NCBI GenBank assembly: GCA_026770025.1
Contig: JAMXDE010000018.1
Location: forward strand, 310,001 to 374,000
Reading direction: 5' to 3'
Origin: Craspedostauros australis
Lineage: Eukaryota; Bacillariophyta; Bacillariophyceae; Mastogloiales; Achnanthaceae
Length of the DNA: 64,000 bases
Shown: in pieces, positions 1 through 12,569 of the stretch
How the letters are laid out: every line of letters starts with the position of its first letter
Position numbering within the stretch: position 1 is the first letter of the stretch
Position numbers and translations under genes: made by a program
Notes under the pieces: generated by a model
The model's input: only the letters and a program-made list of their open reading frames with translations
The model's database searches: none
Told to the model about the DNA's origin: nothing

Positions 1-811
1 CTTGACCTTTCGGATGTTCTCCTCCAGCAGCTGCGATAGTATGTCGAAGTGGTTGCAGGTGTGCATGTGTATGTACATGTGCATGTATGCGTGTACGAGA
101 AGGGAAGAGGATGTGAGATCATGATTGCACGTACTTTGAGCATATCAAATTGGAATGACACGGCATGAAACGAATCAAAATGAACCACTCGAATAGCAAC
201 CGAACCCAACCCAACTGAACCAAACCCAACATGATGCAACTGACCTCATCTTGATCGCAGATGGACTCGACGAACATGCGCTTGGACCCGCGGATGCCGC
301 GCTGCTCGAGGACGGAGTTGATGTACTGGCGACGCTCCTTGGTGGAGTTGGTGGCATCGAGAGCCGCAACCCTCACCCCGTCCTTCTTCATGTACTCCAC
401 GAGGTCCTGCAGAGCGGCATCGCAAGCGACCCTGCGCGCCGCCTGTCCCTCCGCATTGTTGGGATCGTAGAAGTTGGCGGGCTGCTGCGCCCCGCATAGC
501 TGACGACGGTACTCGCCGACGTTGAAGATCTGCGAGGGGATGTCGTGGAAGAAGGAGAGGAAGCGGCAGATGCGCTTGGCGATGTGCGTCTTCCCGGTGG
601 CCGGCAGACCCACCATGATGATGACGAGCTTGTCGGAGGCCGTGCTGCCGATGACCTCCAGCGGCGCCGCGTTTTCTCCCTCCGGCAGAGTATGGGGCAT
701 GGGGTTGTCGATGCGCAGCGGGGTCGGGCTTTCCGAGTGCGTGGTGCGCAGCAGAGGCGTGATCGCCGGGGACCTCGGTCCCTTCGCCCGTCCTGGTCCT
801 TTGCTCGCCAT
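1..811 (-). CDS. PFKFB: 6-phosphofructo-2-kinase (PFKFB-type), 5' part
   Basis: Makes fructose 2,6-bisphosphate from fructose 6-phosphate and ATP, a cytosolic regulator of glycolysis. Exon 1 is 811-245 (189 residues). The intron is 244-31 (donor GTCAGT, acceptor TATCGCAG), and exon 2 starts at 30 and leaves the window. The joined reading SICDQDE/LLEENIRKVK matches the family's conserved stretch after the P-loop domain, which fixes the splice. Residues 68-75 (GLPATGKT) are the Walker A loop; the family usually has GLPARGKT. FNVGEYRR and DATNSTKERR, the sugar-phosphate and kinase signatures, follow. About 60 residues precede the kinase core, Ser/Pro-rich and possibly regulatory. The C-terminal phosphatase half, if present, lies outside, so bifunctional or kinase-only cannot be decided. 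The start is the ATG at 811. The gene diverges from the Sec14-GOLD gene across about 1.07 kb. Confidence 0.9.
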
Positions 812-1877
812 GTTGCCTTCTACCTTCTTGTTGATCTCACGGATCTGCTGTCTTCTTGCTGATCGTCCGCGCTGGAATGGCTGCCTGTGACTCCCCTCTT
901 CGCCTCGATTGAGATCGCGGAGTGCAACGGAATGGAGGGTGGAACGGTAGCAGGAATGAAAGCAAGTGGGGACTCGGTTGGATCTTCTCCTCCTGCTTCT
1001 GCTTCTATTTCTATTATATTTCTATGCTATTCTATGAGTGTGTATGCGACGACTATGAGTATGCTACGACTATCGGTATGTACCATGTGTTGGTGCTTCC
1101 CCTTTTGTGTGATTCCGTCGCAGCGAAGCTCTCTTGCCTTCATTTCTCGTTGTTCCTGTCACGGTTGTCGTGGTGGAAGGAGGCGTCAACACAAGAGCGA
1201 AAACTCAACCGAGCGTTGCGGGCGCCACTCTTTTGTGCACAACTCGAATGACATTTTCGCGTCACCGTCTGTCCGTCATCCATCTCTGTGAATGTCGCAT
1301 GTTCCGCCAGCTGCCACGTTCCCTTCTCTGTTGGTTGGTCGATTCCAGTCGCCAAGAATCGACGCAGCCATTTCATTCGTGTTTTCGTCTGCTTTCAAAC
1401 CGTGTCACACATCTCTCATACGGACAACGAAACAACCGCAGCATGTTGGTCATAACGTCCAAGTAACCGTAAATGCCTCCTAGTCATTGTCGCTCTTTGT
1501 GAGACGCGTTGGAACCAAAAAGACCACACCGAATCTTCGCGCTGATGAGCATCGCGATGTTACCGTTGCTGCGTGGTGGAGTTTCTCATTGCCATCGGAC
1601 GATTGTGAACGGCATTGCGCAACACCACGCAGACTGCCAAAGATAGCGAAGGAGGAACGGCGTTGATCGGCAACTGTAACAATCGCACCATTCAGGCAAC
1701 ACGAGCAACTCTCCGCCATCGCCTCCGACATCGCCTTCACCATCATCGTGAAGCAACAACAACACCGCCATCAACAACAACAACAACAAGTGTGGAGCAG
1801 ACGAGTTGAAGAGCACGTCGACGAACCACAACGCAACGAGAAATAGTACCAACCAAGACAGCAAGAAAGCAAGCAAG
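812..1877. other. Intergenic region between two divergent genes
   Basis: No convincing gene. It must hold the promoters of the 6-phosphofructo-2-kinase gene (leftward) and the Sec14-GOLD gene (rightward). The last 150 bases before the Sec14 start are rich in CAA/CAACAAC runs (around 1745-1795), typical of the untranslated leaders seen elsewhere in this window. I could not identify a TATA or initiator element with confidence. Confidence 0.6.
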
Positions 1878-4800
1878 ATGGCGACAAGCAAGATGGCGAC
1901 AGAAGTCACGGAGGTCTGGGACAAGGCCAAGCTCATGGGAGAGGGCGTTGAGAATGGCGGAACGGAGGCTATCAAGAGCAACCCCATGCTCTGGGGAGTG
2001 CCAGGACACTTGACGGCGGAGGAAGCCGATACCTTCGTAAGTGCGCATCACTGTTTCGCTTGTTCAATTGTCTCCTTGGTTGTGTTGTGCGCCTGGTTGC
2101 AATGTTTGGCGCCAATTCCTTGCTGTTTCGCGCGGTTGTGACCATGACCGCCGATGCTTCTTGGCTATTGGATTGGCATTGATGGCATTGATGGTATGGA
2201 TGATAGCAATCGCATGCACGCACGATGGATGGATGCATTTACTCTACTTCGACGACTCCACGCTCTGGAGTAGAGCAGAGCAACGCACTTCACAATGCCA
2301 TCAGTCACCACATGAAAGCACAAACGAGGCACGGCGAACCAAGAAGGCACAGCGGTGGCAATGGAATCTTTCATGCTGACAGACATACGAGGGAGGCAAT
2401 GCCATCATCGAAGTGGCATCGGCATTGACACTGGCATTCCATGGCTGGCGAAGCAGCAACCAAGGGCATGCACACAAGCATTGGTGCATTGGAGAAGGCG
2501 CCGATGGGCTTGGCCGTCATTGGTGCATCGCATTCCACCGCAGAAGCAGGAATGCCACGCCATGAGGTGACGCTTTCTCCATCCCTCGCTGTTATCCCAT
2601 CAGTCTCTGCAGTTCTCGTTGCAAAAAGTGACCAGAATCGAGAAGACCCGGAGCAATGCATCGCGCGATCCAGTGCCACCAACTCAAAGCCCTTTGGTCA
2701 TCAATCCAACCACGAACATCAACATCATCGCCGTCACCGCCATGGACATCGTCACATCCAGTCAACGCTTTGCGCCCGCACCCTCCACCTGTGCGCCTCC
2801 ACTACACACTCCCCGCAGGCATTCAAACAAACAAGCCAACATGCACGCATGCATGCGCTGCAAGCCATTATCATACGCGTAGGTTTGCCCAACGAAGAAT
2901 TTCCATCACAACCGATTGCTCACACCGTTTCTGCTCGACCTCATGTACGTCCTCTTCGTTTGAGAAACGTGACGCAATATACTCCAATTGAATCATACGC
3001 ACAACGCCAAACGACAATCACAATGTGAACCCAACAACTGAATGCGATGCATAATTCATGATACAGGTCAGATTCAAGGAGGAGTTCCTGAAGCGTGATC
3101 AGGCCTTCAAGGACACCGTCTACAGCTTCGGCCTCGAGGAGGGCGAGGTCTGGGCCTTGTGCCGTTGGTTGCGCGCGCGAAAGTTCGTCTACGATGATGT
3201 CATTGCCATGATCGAGGAGGCAACCAAGACACGAGACGAGGCCAAGAAGACAGGATTCTACCCAAACCACCAAGATTCGCTTGGCTGCGGCTTGTCCCTC
3301 TACTACGACCAGTACCCGCAGTTGTATTCCGGAGTTGCCAAGACCGGCTGCCCCCTCTTCATCTCCAAGCCGGGCATCCTCAATGTGGATGCCGTGGAGT
3401 GCATCACAACCCTCGACGGTATCGTCAAATTCCATTGGTACATCATGATGCACGACTTCGCACAGCGTCTGCGAGAGCAAAAGAAGAGCAACGACAAGTT
3501 CAATCGGTGAGTCGCAACGTGCTGCGCTGTACTGCAGTAGTGAACGGTGTCTGCTGTTTGCATGTTTGCATGTTTCCGGGTGTTGTTGTTGCATCGCATC
3601 CAAGTGCTACTTCGACATTGAGACAGTGCCGACGACAGAATTCACAATGCTCGTACTCACCCATGAACAAACCACGTTTGTGCTCAACGGAACTTCATTT
3701 GGCTGCGTACCGATTCAACGACTCCCCGATTGGCAATCATCAACGCGATGAATGTGAAAACAAACAAACCAACAAACGCATGTTTTGCCAATTCAATTCG
3801 TTCATGCGCCAAATGACAATGCGACCGTGCATCGATGCAGCTTCGAATGCTGCTGCGTGCTGGATCTGTCAGGGCTTGCCCTGTCGCAGCTCAACTCCCG
3901 CACTCTCGCCATCATCAAGGAGCAGGCTGCCATTGATTCGATATGTTTCCCAGAAACCATGTCCAAAATGTACATTGTCAACGGACCTCGTTTCTTCGGC
4001 GCCACCTGGAAGATTATCAAGGGATGGTTGGATCCACGAACCGCATCCAAGGTCGAGGTCATCTCTGACCGCAAGACCTGGGAAAAGAAGCTGCTCGAAA
4101 ACGTCGATGCGCACCAGCTTCCATCCGATTACGGCGGTACAGGCGTCGCCACGGACGTCACGCTCAAGAAGGAGGTCCCAGGCAACATCAAGCGCATCAA
4201 CTCCGAAATCATCGCTCTGCGGTACGTGCACATGATGTTGATGCATGGCCATTGCTGTTCTTTCGAGTGCATGCATAAATATGTTGCGCTGCAGATGTGG
4301 AATGTGACGGGAGATACTCTACTCTACACATCTTTCGTTACTTCCACAGAACTAGCACGGTCGCTACAGCAACACTGTTTTGTGCTGCATGATACTATGG
4401 GTGTGAACATTCGAGATTACAGCAACAGCAACAAAACAACAACAACCAGAATATCAGCAGAAGTGGGCAAACACATTGATCGAAAGAGCACCATGCTTCC
4501 TCTTCTCCTGCACCATCCTCTCACGTCCTCCCCGTTTCGCTTTTTCGCGTTGTTTTGACGACCCTCCACAACCCACGATCGTGTTGCACACCACGATCCA
4601 TGAATCAATCGATCGTTCGATGCTTTCGCAGTGGCCACGGATCCTCCACACACGAAATCGCCGCTGATGAGCAAGTGACGATCGCAATCTATTCCAAGTC
4701 CAAGAGCGGAGCCAAGTTCACCGTCGTCAACGCCCACGCCAAGGCCAAGGGCGCCGAGCCATTCGTCACAGACTTTGCATTCAAGCACGAGGGTGGAGAC

Positions 4801-4944
4801 TCTGCGACTGACAGGCCAACAAACAAGATCATAACACCAACCAAAATCCAAGGCCCCGTGACGCTGAAGGTCAAGGCCGACACCATGGGAAGCAGATGGT
4901 CGTCTGCCAACTTCCTCGTCGTATACGAGGTGTACGAGAAGTAG
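1878..4944 (+). CDS. Sec14-like lipid-transfer protein with C-terminal GOLD domain
   Basis: Predicted phosphoinositide/lipid-transfer protein of the SEC14L/patellin type, acting at the cytosolic face of Golgi, endosomal or plasma membranes. Exons: 1878-2036, 3067-3506, 3841-4221 and 4632-4944, about 430 residues. Donors are GTAAGT, GTGAGT and GTACGT; phases agree and no stop is introduced. Residues about 54-110 form the CRAL-TRIO N-terminal helices (ALCRWLRARKF). About 130-325 is the CRAL-TRIO pocket (KFHWYIMMHDF, VLDLSGLALSQLN, FPETMSKMYIVNGPRFF), and about 330-430 is a GOLD beta-sandwich ending FLVVYEVYEK. The lipid exchange step (PETMSKMYIVN) is well conserved. The first ATG is 1878; another in-frame ATG lies at 1893. 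The first intron is unusually long for this window (1030 nt) and could hold regulatory sequence. Confidence 0.9.
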
Positions 4945-6122
4945 GTGCATCGTGCCGCGACCATGATCACTCAACGGAAGGGATGGAAGACAGGCCAGAT
5001 ACAACACTGCTCAACGAATAGCGTTCACCACATTATCGAATAGGAGTATAGCGCAGTACAGCGCAGTACCAATACAGTAGAGTACTTTTGTCGACAGAGA
5101 GTAGTTCCACATGCTTGACGCAAATCGCAATAGCAGACAACGACAGTACAATTGAGTATTGGTAGAGCGGAGCAGAGCGTATGGCACGAGCCAAAGCATG
5201 GGCGATCGTGATGCATCCAGACGCATAGTATGTACTCTACGCATATTTCGCTTATATTCGCATGAGGGAGAAGTGAGATGAGGAGGGAGTCTGTTCGTTG
5301 CTTCTTGGGCAGGGGAGCGATGGTCAGGCATATGCAAACCATGGCAGAGTTCTCTGCTCCACTAGCATTCTACTAATAGAATAGTACTCAACAACAACTG
5401 TTGGCATACCCATGGGCCTGACGAAGGACAGACAGTCCGCAAGGCCCTCACACAGGAGGAGACACAGAGCCATCCGTCTCCTGTCCTCATAATCCTCTCC
5501 GATCCTCATCCTACACACAGTATAACATCATAGCATCACACTATCACCCTCACGATACTGACAACAACAACAAAGACACCAAGACTTGACTTTGTGTTCG
5601 ATTCAACCTGAAGTCTACTGTTCTGAAGGCCTTAGTCCACCGTGCTCTGGTTGGCGCAGCAGGCTCTGTCCACAGGCAGTCAGTCTATCGGTCAATATCG
5701 TCCAACGAACGACTCCTCATACCACCATGAAGCAGGATGAAGATGCAGCCCGCCAGATATATCTTCGTCGCAAAAGATATCATTGTTGTGCGTGGTCGGG
5801 GAATACATGCCAATGCCAATCTCAAGATTTGTCTCATGATCGACGACATGCATTCGCCCGGTGTGGTTGTGTCATCTCATTCCATCTGTGCATGCATTGC
5901 ATTGAAGGAATGATCCGGTTGGTCGACCTGCGTCTGTGGCATTCATATAGTACTAGCAGCTCATGCTGTGCGGAGCACTTGTACGGTAGCCAGCAAAGTT
6001 GTGGATCGCAGTCCTAACATAGTCGTACTCGCGCCATGGTTGCATAAAACACATTCGTATAATAGTCGTACGAGTATTATATAATACCATGATGCAGGAG
6101 CGGTGTTGCAGAAGGAGGGAAT
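4945..6122. other. Intergenic region between convergent genes, no gene seen
   Basis: Lies between the Sec14-GOLD stop and the leftward plastid membrane protein, so it should hold the 3' ends of both. Around 5045-5075 the word AGCGCAGTAC is repeated. Near 5165 there is GAGCGGAGCAGAGC, similar to words near 2270 and 38640. Open frames here lack ATG starts, splice partners or recognisable domains. Confidence 0.55.
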
Positions 6123-6533
6123 TTACATTCCGTTCTTGCGCTGGATCCAGGCGGCGACGTGGGTGCCCCATGCCAGTGGTCCCATGAAGGATCCGAGGAC
6201 GTAGTACCACTTGACCCAGGCTCCGGAGGCGATGGCGCCTGGCTCCTGCTGCAGGATGCCGGACTGTGCGCAGGAGTACACGCAGGTTCCGAGAAGGGCG
6301 AGGGAGATGATTCCGAGCAGACCGGATGGCATCTTGGACATGTATGGTCCGAGGACCTTGGATGGTGGGTACTCGTCCTCCCAGTACATGTCCTCGGCGT
6401 TGAGGCTGGTGTCGAAGCTGACGGAGCCGGTTGGCGCGAAGGCGACCTTGTTGGCGGCGCGTCCGGCTGGGGTGACGAAGGCCGAGACGGCGGCGACGTA
6501 GAGGGAGAGGATGACGAAGCTGAGCTTGGACAT
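6123..6533 (-). CDS. Plastid-targeted small membrane protein, unknown function
   Basis: A 136-residue single-exon protein. Residues 1-18 are a clear signal peptide, followed at once by F19 (AAVSAFVTP). This is the A-x-A-F type cleavage motif that sends stramenopile proteins through the ER into a secondary plastid. A short hydroxylated and basic transit stretch follows, then the mature part from about residue 45 (EDMYWEDEYPPSKVLGP). Hydrophobic segments lie at about 64-84 (LLGIISLALLGTCVYSC) and about 107-128 (YYVLGSFMGPLAWGTHVAAW), so the mature protein is probably thylakoid or envelope, with two helices. Size and layout resemble small nucleus-encoded photosystem or antenna accessory subunits, but I do not recognise the family. 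The start is the ATG at 6533, chosen because it begins the signal peptide; the frame is open farther upstream. Confidence 0.8.
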   Translation of the reverse strand: MSKLSFVILSLYVAAVSAFVTPAGRAANKVAFAPTGSVSFDTSLNAEDMYWEDEYPPSKVLGPYMSKMPSGLLGIISLALLGTCVYSCAQSGILQQEPGAIASGAWVKWYYVLGSFMGPLAWGTHVAAWIQRKNGM

Positions 6534-7801
6534 GTTGTATGGTGTGCGTGTGGAGTAGAGGTGGAGTACTGGTGTGGTAGGAGCGTGCGACATTGATATT
6601 GGTCGGGAAAGAATTGATGGAGAGGGGGGACTTTGTGAGAGATGATCAGATGCAATCCATCGCGCTAGCACAGCCACTCATCGTGCATCCATCTCCGCGC
6701 TCGATGGAGATGCTGGAGTTGTTGGAGCGTCGCCACCACATCATCTTTCCCTTGTCTCTCCCTGGCCGGCAGACCAAATACCTCAAGGCACGGCCATCCT
6801 GATGGACATCCTGATGGAAATCCTTGCCGACATGTTGCTCAACACTCCAGTATCCTCCAGAGCATGAGTGCCCCAAAGTATCTCCTCTTGCTCCGTCCGC
6901 CGACTTCGACCAGGGCTTCCGCCGTTCCTTGATCAGCGCTCCATCATCGGCTGGCCATGGTCACATCAAAGCCACATCCACATCCGCACCCACATCCACA
7001 GACATCAAGAGAGGCTTGCATTCGGACACACCTGGGAGAGATGACCAATTCGTCTTCTTTTCTTGCTGGTGTTGCTGTTGGGGTCAGCAAAGAGGCGGAG
7101 AAGCAAAGGATCATCCACACCCACAAACGCATCAACGCCCACATCAACACACATCAAAAACAGCTGCCAACCACAACACGCACAACACACGCAACACGTA
7201 CAACACACTCAACGTGCTTGACACGCACAACACAAAGAACCGTAATGGGCAAAGCGAAACCCTGACCAGAAAGCACGGGTTGAAGTGAGAGGATCGCGGA
7301 GGAAGCGCTCTTGACGTCACGACCATGTATTCGTGACCCAAATGGGAATGGATGTGGTTGGTTTCTGCTCATTAGTCACACTGGTCGATTTTGGAATGCT
7401 CGGTCTGATCAATTTGAGTAACTTGATCAAAACATCGACAATGGTCATTCGGGAGGATCGATTCGTGCCGCTGAGCGCACAACGAAGACGAAAAATCCAA
7501 CACGAGAAACCGTGACTATCGTGGCGGAGACCCAACAAGAGAAGACTGGTGTTTCGCAACTCGTCGCCAACGGCCCCATCCCCCGAGCAAGAATCAGAGA
7601 GAGGCAGAATCCGGAGGGCAGGAAGAGAGTCACTCGAAGAAGGCCCTGCGTCGGCGACAACGCAACGGGCATTCCTCTTTGCACTACACAGAGTCACTAC
7701 ACAGAGTCACTACACAGAGTCACTACATTGTATACGATCTCGAGCGCTCGACTTTGCATTGATCACAACTTCCTTCCAGCAGCCGAGCGGGCTTCGGAAT
7801 C
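6534..7801. other. Divergent intergenic region with low-complexity and tandem repeats
   Basis: Presumed promoters of the plastid membrane protein (left) and the golgin (right). About 6960-7010 is CAC/CATCC-rich. About 7155-7240 is a run of degenerate CACAACACG-like words. A 13-bp tandem repeat lies just upstream of the golgin start. No supported gene. Confidence 0.55.
7681..7729 (+). repeat. 13-bp tandem repeat upstream of golgin gene
   Basis: About 3.5 near-perfect copies of AGTCACTACACAG, ending about 70 bases before the golgin start codon. It probably lies in the promoter or 5' leader. No known protein-binding role is recognised. Confidence 0.85.
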
Positions 7802-10800
7802 ATGTGGGGTTCCTCCTTCGCGAATCTCGCCAAGGCGGCGCAGGAACAGGCAGAAGCAGCGACGTCTGCCATTGCGGTACGTGTGTTCCTCTCTTGTCAC
7901 ATTCCTTGGCTTCACAACTTGCTTTGGCATCTTGCTTGGGCATCTTGGCTTGGAATGGAAGATACACGATGGACCACCATGAGGTCCCACCATGAGGCCC
8001 CAATGCCAGTTGTCAGCTCTTTGCTCACATCGTCCATCCTGCATCCTCCATCATGCTCGGATCGCCCCACTATCGCTCTCTACTCTTCCGCACTCCGAAC
8101 TCTACACATGTATAATGCAATGCAATGCAAATGCAATACAAATGCATGAACATACATACACTCATGGCAACAGTCTCCATCAATCAGCACCAACTTCTCT
8201 TCCGCAGCAGGGATGTTCAATTTGGATTCCATGCAGGAGCAAGACAAGTCCGACAAACCGACCAAATCAAATCAAACGCAAAGTCAGCAGCAGCATGGCC
8301 AGTCGATGCCGAATCCATCGGCCGCCTCTGCGGGACCTGCACCGGCGTCGACATCGTTGGCATCGCCCGTCAATCTCAACAGCATGGCCTACGGATTCAC
8401 GTCCCCATCCACGCCTCTCGTCACGCCTGTCAGGCCGAAGCCCGGCAGCGCCACCAAACTTGTCATGCCCTCCAACAAGGCTTCCGCGACGGCTGCAACC
8501 ACAACGCAACCCATCATGAAGAAGCCGGTCGTCAAGAAGCTGCAGCAACCACCAAAGTCCATGCCAAAGGGGGGTCTCAACATGAGCGTTCCGAACAGCC
8601 AACCCGTACCAGCAACGCAAAGGTCGCAGCCCAGCAAGCTTGTTATGAAGTCACCGATCCAGGCAGCAGACAGAACAGAAGAGGTCACGAAAGCGCCAAT
8701 AGTGGCAGATAAAGCGGAAGCATCGGTGAAAACGGACACTGCAGCAAAGCCGACAACAACAAAACCAGCCGATGTGATGGCCAAACCACAGGCTGCTGCG
8801 CCCGATCCTTTCGCAGCGCTTGCTGCTCCTACTGCCACTCCCACAAAAATGAATGACAACAAGAAAGAACAATCGAAACCTCACCTATCTGCTGAAACGC
8901 ACAAACCGATCAGTGTTGACAACATTCCGAAGCAAGATGGACAGGATGCGAATGCTCCATTGGACATGCCAGTTGACCCCATGCTCGCTGCATTGGATCA
9001 AGCATCCAATGATGCCACGCCAAAGGAAGGAGCAGCTTCGGTGGATCCTTTCAACGTCGTGCCTCAGCCGACTCTGGACCAGCTGCCAAACCAGCAAACC
9101 AAACCAGCAGCAACCGAATCCAAAATTCCGCCTCCCACGCTTGATCAGTTGGATACGCCGTCCCAAAGCGGCAAGCAATCTATCATGTCGGATCCGCTCT
9201 TGCGACCACCTGCGCCATCTCTTGATCAGCTTCCACCGCAGCCGGCGGTTGTGGACAAGCCAGCTTCTCAGACAACAAAGGAAGAGTCAAAGGCGGTCAC
9301 GGACTCTGCGTCGTCAAAACAAGCACCTGTGGAAAAGAGTCCAACGAAAACTCAAGCCGCAGCGTCTGTTCCAGCGTCTGCACCTGTTCCATCAACGGAT
9401 GCAACAAAGGCACCCGCACCTGATGCAACGCCAAAGTCAATGACAGCAGACAATCCATCAATACAACCAAAGGCGTCAGCGCAAAGCACAAATGACAACA
9501 TGGCCAACGCAGCCCAGTTCATGGACATGTTTTCTGCGGTCGCGACAGATTCCCTCACGAAGGCTCTTGGGAATGCCGCAGAAGCCTTGCAACAACCAGC
9601 AGCTGCTGCCGACCAACCAAACGCGCAGCCATCGCCAGCTGAACCGATTCCTTTCCCAAGCATCTCTAAGAGCAAGCCTGTGACAAAACCAAAACTGCCA
9701 ACGCCGCCAGCTGGGACGGATGCAAAGAAAACCAACGGAGGTGGCAACGCGGTGCCTGATCATGTCCTCGAACAGTTCTCAAAGCAAATCGAACGGCTGG
9801 AGCAGAATCACGAGGCCGAGCAACTGCAACTGCAACGAGAGTTCCAAGCTTACCTGGCACAGAAACGACAAGAATGGCAGGCCGATCAGGTCCGATTGAT
9901 CCAGGAAGCAGAAAAGTCTGTCAAGGACCAAGTCAAGAGCAAGATGGAGCGGGAATGGGGAAGGAAGCGCGAGAACTTCCAGCTGCGCATCGGGAGCCTG
10001 GAACGGGAATTGGAGGGAACAAAGGTCTTGCTTGTTCAACGGTACGTGTGGTGCAATCGTTTGTTTGCGTTGTGATATATTGCTCTGCGTTGTGATGCAA
10101 GGACATGGTTTTGGTGCTTTGGATTATCGTTCAGCTCTTTGCTTCTCAACGCGGATGTTGAATAAATGCCCACGTACATGGATGCATGGAATTTGCCCTC
10201 ACGCGTGTTGCTTCCTTGCGCTTGTTACTATCATTCGCTACCCCCCTCCTATCCTCTCTTCCTCCATTTCTATGAGCAGTGAAAAGGCCAAGGCAAAAAC
10301 TCAAGATTCTCATTTGAATGAGCTTCGTGCCATGGAAAGCAAGATGAACGATATTGAGTTGCAGGCTGAGAAGGCCAAGGCCAGAAACAAAGAACTTGAG
10401 GTACGTCCCCCTCACTTGCTTCTTTTTGTTTGTTTCATGTTGATTGCTTGTTTATTGCATTTTCGAGACTCGATTCCAGTCGATCCGGTGCTCAGGAGCC
10501 TGCTGTCTAACCATACATCACGTATCTCATCCCATGCTATTCCACTCAATCGATTGGCACTTCGCACGTATATACTCCATGCCATACTCTCCATTCTGCT
10601 CTGTGCTTGTTGCAGGCCGAGCTTGAAAAGGCCACAAATGCAACATCCGCCAAGGCTGATGACTATGACACGCTGAAGGAACGAGTGAAGGTAGTTGCAT
10701 CGGAGCTGAAGGATCGACGAGTCGAATGCAGAACGCTGCAGTCGGAGATCGATGTGCTGAAGCAGGCAAACGAAGAGCTGCAAGACCAGATCGTGCAACT

Positions 10801-12310
10801 GCAGGCCCAGGGGATGGACAAGGATAAGTCGCAAACGGAGGTCTCGCAGGAGCTCAACACGCTGCGAGGCCAGTTGATGGACCGGGAACAAGAACTGAAG
10901 AGCTTGCAAGGCACCATCAAGGACGTGGAGAAGAAAGGAGAGGATGCGCTTGCCACGTATAAGAAGAAGGCACAGAGCTCGTTGTCTGTCGCGAATGGCA
11001 GGATCGCGTCCGCTGTGCAAGCCAAGGAGGAAGCCGAGCTGGAAGCCAGAGCTGCGCGATCGAGTGCAGACACCGCGATGGATCGTGCTGTGAAGGCGGA
11101 ATCCGAAGCCCGGCAGAAGACTGCGGAGGCCAAACTGCAGCTGCAGGAGATGGAGGGCAAGGCGAAGAAGATGGAAGATCTGGCGAACGAACTGAAAGCC
11201 AAGAACAAGCAGGCCGCGGAGCTGCAGGCACAAATTGTTAAGTTGCAAACATCCCACAACACCTTGGAAGCCCGTTCGAAGGCAGTGTACGAGCAGCTCA
11301 AGACGGAGCAATCAAAGAAGGCAGAGGTTGCCAAGTCGTTGCGAGACAGCGAGGACAGGTGCAACGAATTGATGGAAGAGGTCGACCGTCTTTCGATGGA
11401 GTCGTCAAAACTGCGCGATGATTTGAAACGTTCTAACGTCGAAAAGAAGAAGCTCGTGGAACAGCAGCAGGAGAAGTCTCCAGATGGGTACTCCGTGCCA
11501 TCGCTGTCATCCGCTGGCGCAGTTGCAGGTCCTGGCTCCTCCGCGGGCGCGAGCCAATCGGGCGCACCCAGCTCCGAAGCAGAGACCACGATCGCCATGC
11601 TGCGACAGGAGCTACAGGTGGCGGATCAGGCCATCCGGGACTTGAAGCAAACGCTGAAGGTGACGATCAGCGAACGCGACCAAGCCATGTCAGGTGCTGG
11701 ATCACAGCAGGCGTCTCAACAGCCTGGTTCAAACCAGACGAATGCTTCCGCAAATGCGACGGCAGGCACCGAATCCATGCCATTGTTTTACGCGATGGAG
11801 AAGCAGGCCGAGCTTACACAAGCGCGCAATGAGATCGCCCGATTGGCCGGATTGGTGGGCGATGCGAAGGGCGAGAAGCAGGAAGCGCTGGAGCAGGCCT
11901 CGCAAATTCGAGAGGAGCTGCACCAGGCTCAGTCCCGACTGCTGCGCATGGAGCAGCTGGGCGGCGTTGGAGGGTCGGCAGCGTCGTCGTCGCAGGGTGC
12001 CGCTGGGAATGGCACTGCCACAAGTGCCACGGTAGCAGGAACCGCGAATGGAGCAGCGGGCGCAGCGAATGGTGGAGCAAAGTCGTCAGACGGCAGCGTG
12101 AACTTGGAGTACCTGAAGAACATCGTGCTTTCGTACTTGAATGCCAAGACGAAGCAGGAACGCAAGACGTTGCTGCCCGTGATTGGGACAGTGCTGTGTC
12201 TGACACCGGAAGAGCAGACGCGGGTGATGAAACGGCTGTCCGAAGAAGATTCTAGGGTTGTGGACGTCGTCACCAGCTCGTTGCTGACGAAGTTCAACTG
12301 GTCGTCGTGA
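7802..12310 (+). CDS. GRIP-domain golgin (trans-Golgi tether)
   Basis: Long coiled-coil tether predicted to bind trans-Golgi membranes through Arl1-type GTPases. Exons: 7802-7876, 8174-10041, 10280-10400 and 10616-12310, about 1252 residues. All three donors are GTACGT. The acceptor at 8173 is the one that keeps frame with exon 1; the nearer AGs at 8207 and 8210 would not with this donor. Residues 1-25 (MWGSSFANLAKAAQEQAE) are a short amphipathic N-terminus as in other golgins. About 40-560 is a disordered Pro/Ala/Gln/Lys region with repeated PxLDQLP motifs. About 560-1130 is coiled coil interrupted by Ser/Gly/Ala linkers. The last 70 residues are a GRIP domain (NLEYLKNIVLSYL, ERKTLLPVIGTVLCLTPEE) that includes the tyrosine needed for Arl1 binding. 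The stop is TGA. Confidence 0.9.
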
Positions 12311-12569
12311 AAACCACGGCAACAGGGGGGCACAACCCAATAGTGCTCGTATTGCCGTGAACAACTAGATGCACCAAGCATGGCTCTACATACTTCCACG
12401 AACTCCACTTCTGATGCTACGACCTATGGTTAGGAGTGTATAGTATCATATGCAGTACCCTGTGTGTTGTCATTTGATCGAGGCGCAGATGGATACGATG
12501 AAGAACGGATCTCTCCTATGGCCAGCCTGTAGGCACGTATGTAGCATACGCCGCCACCGCCAAAGTCGC

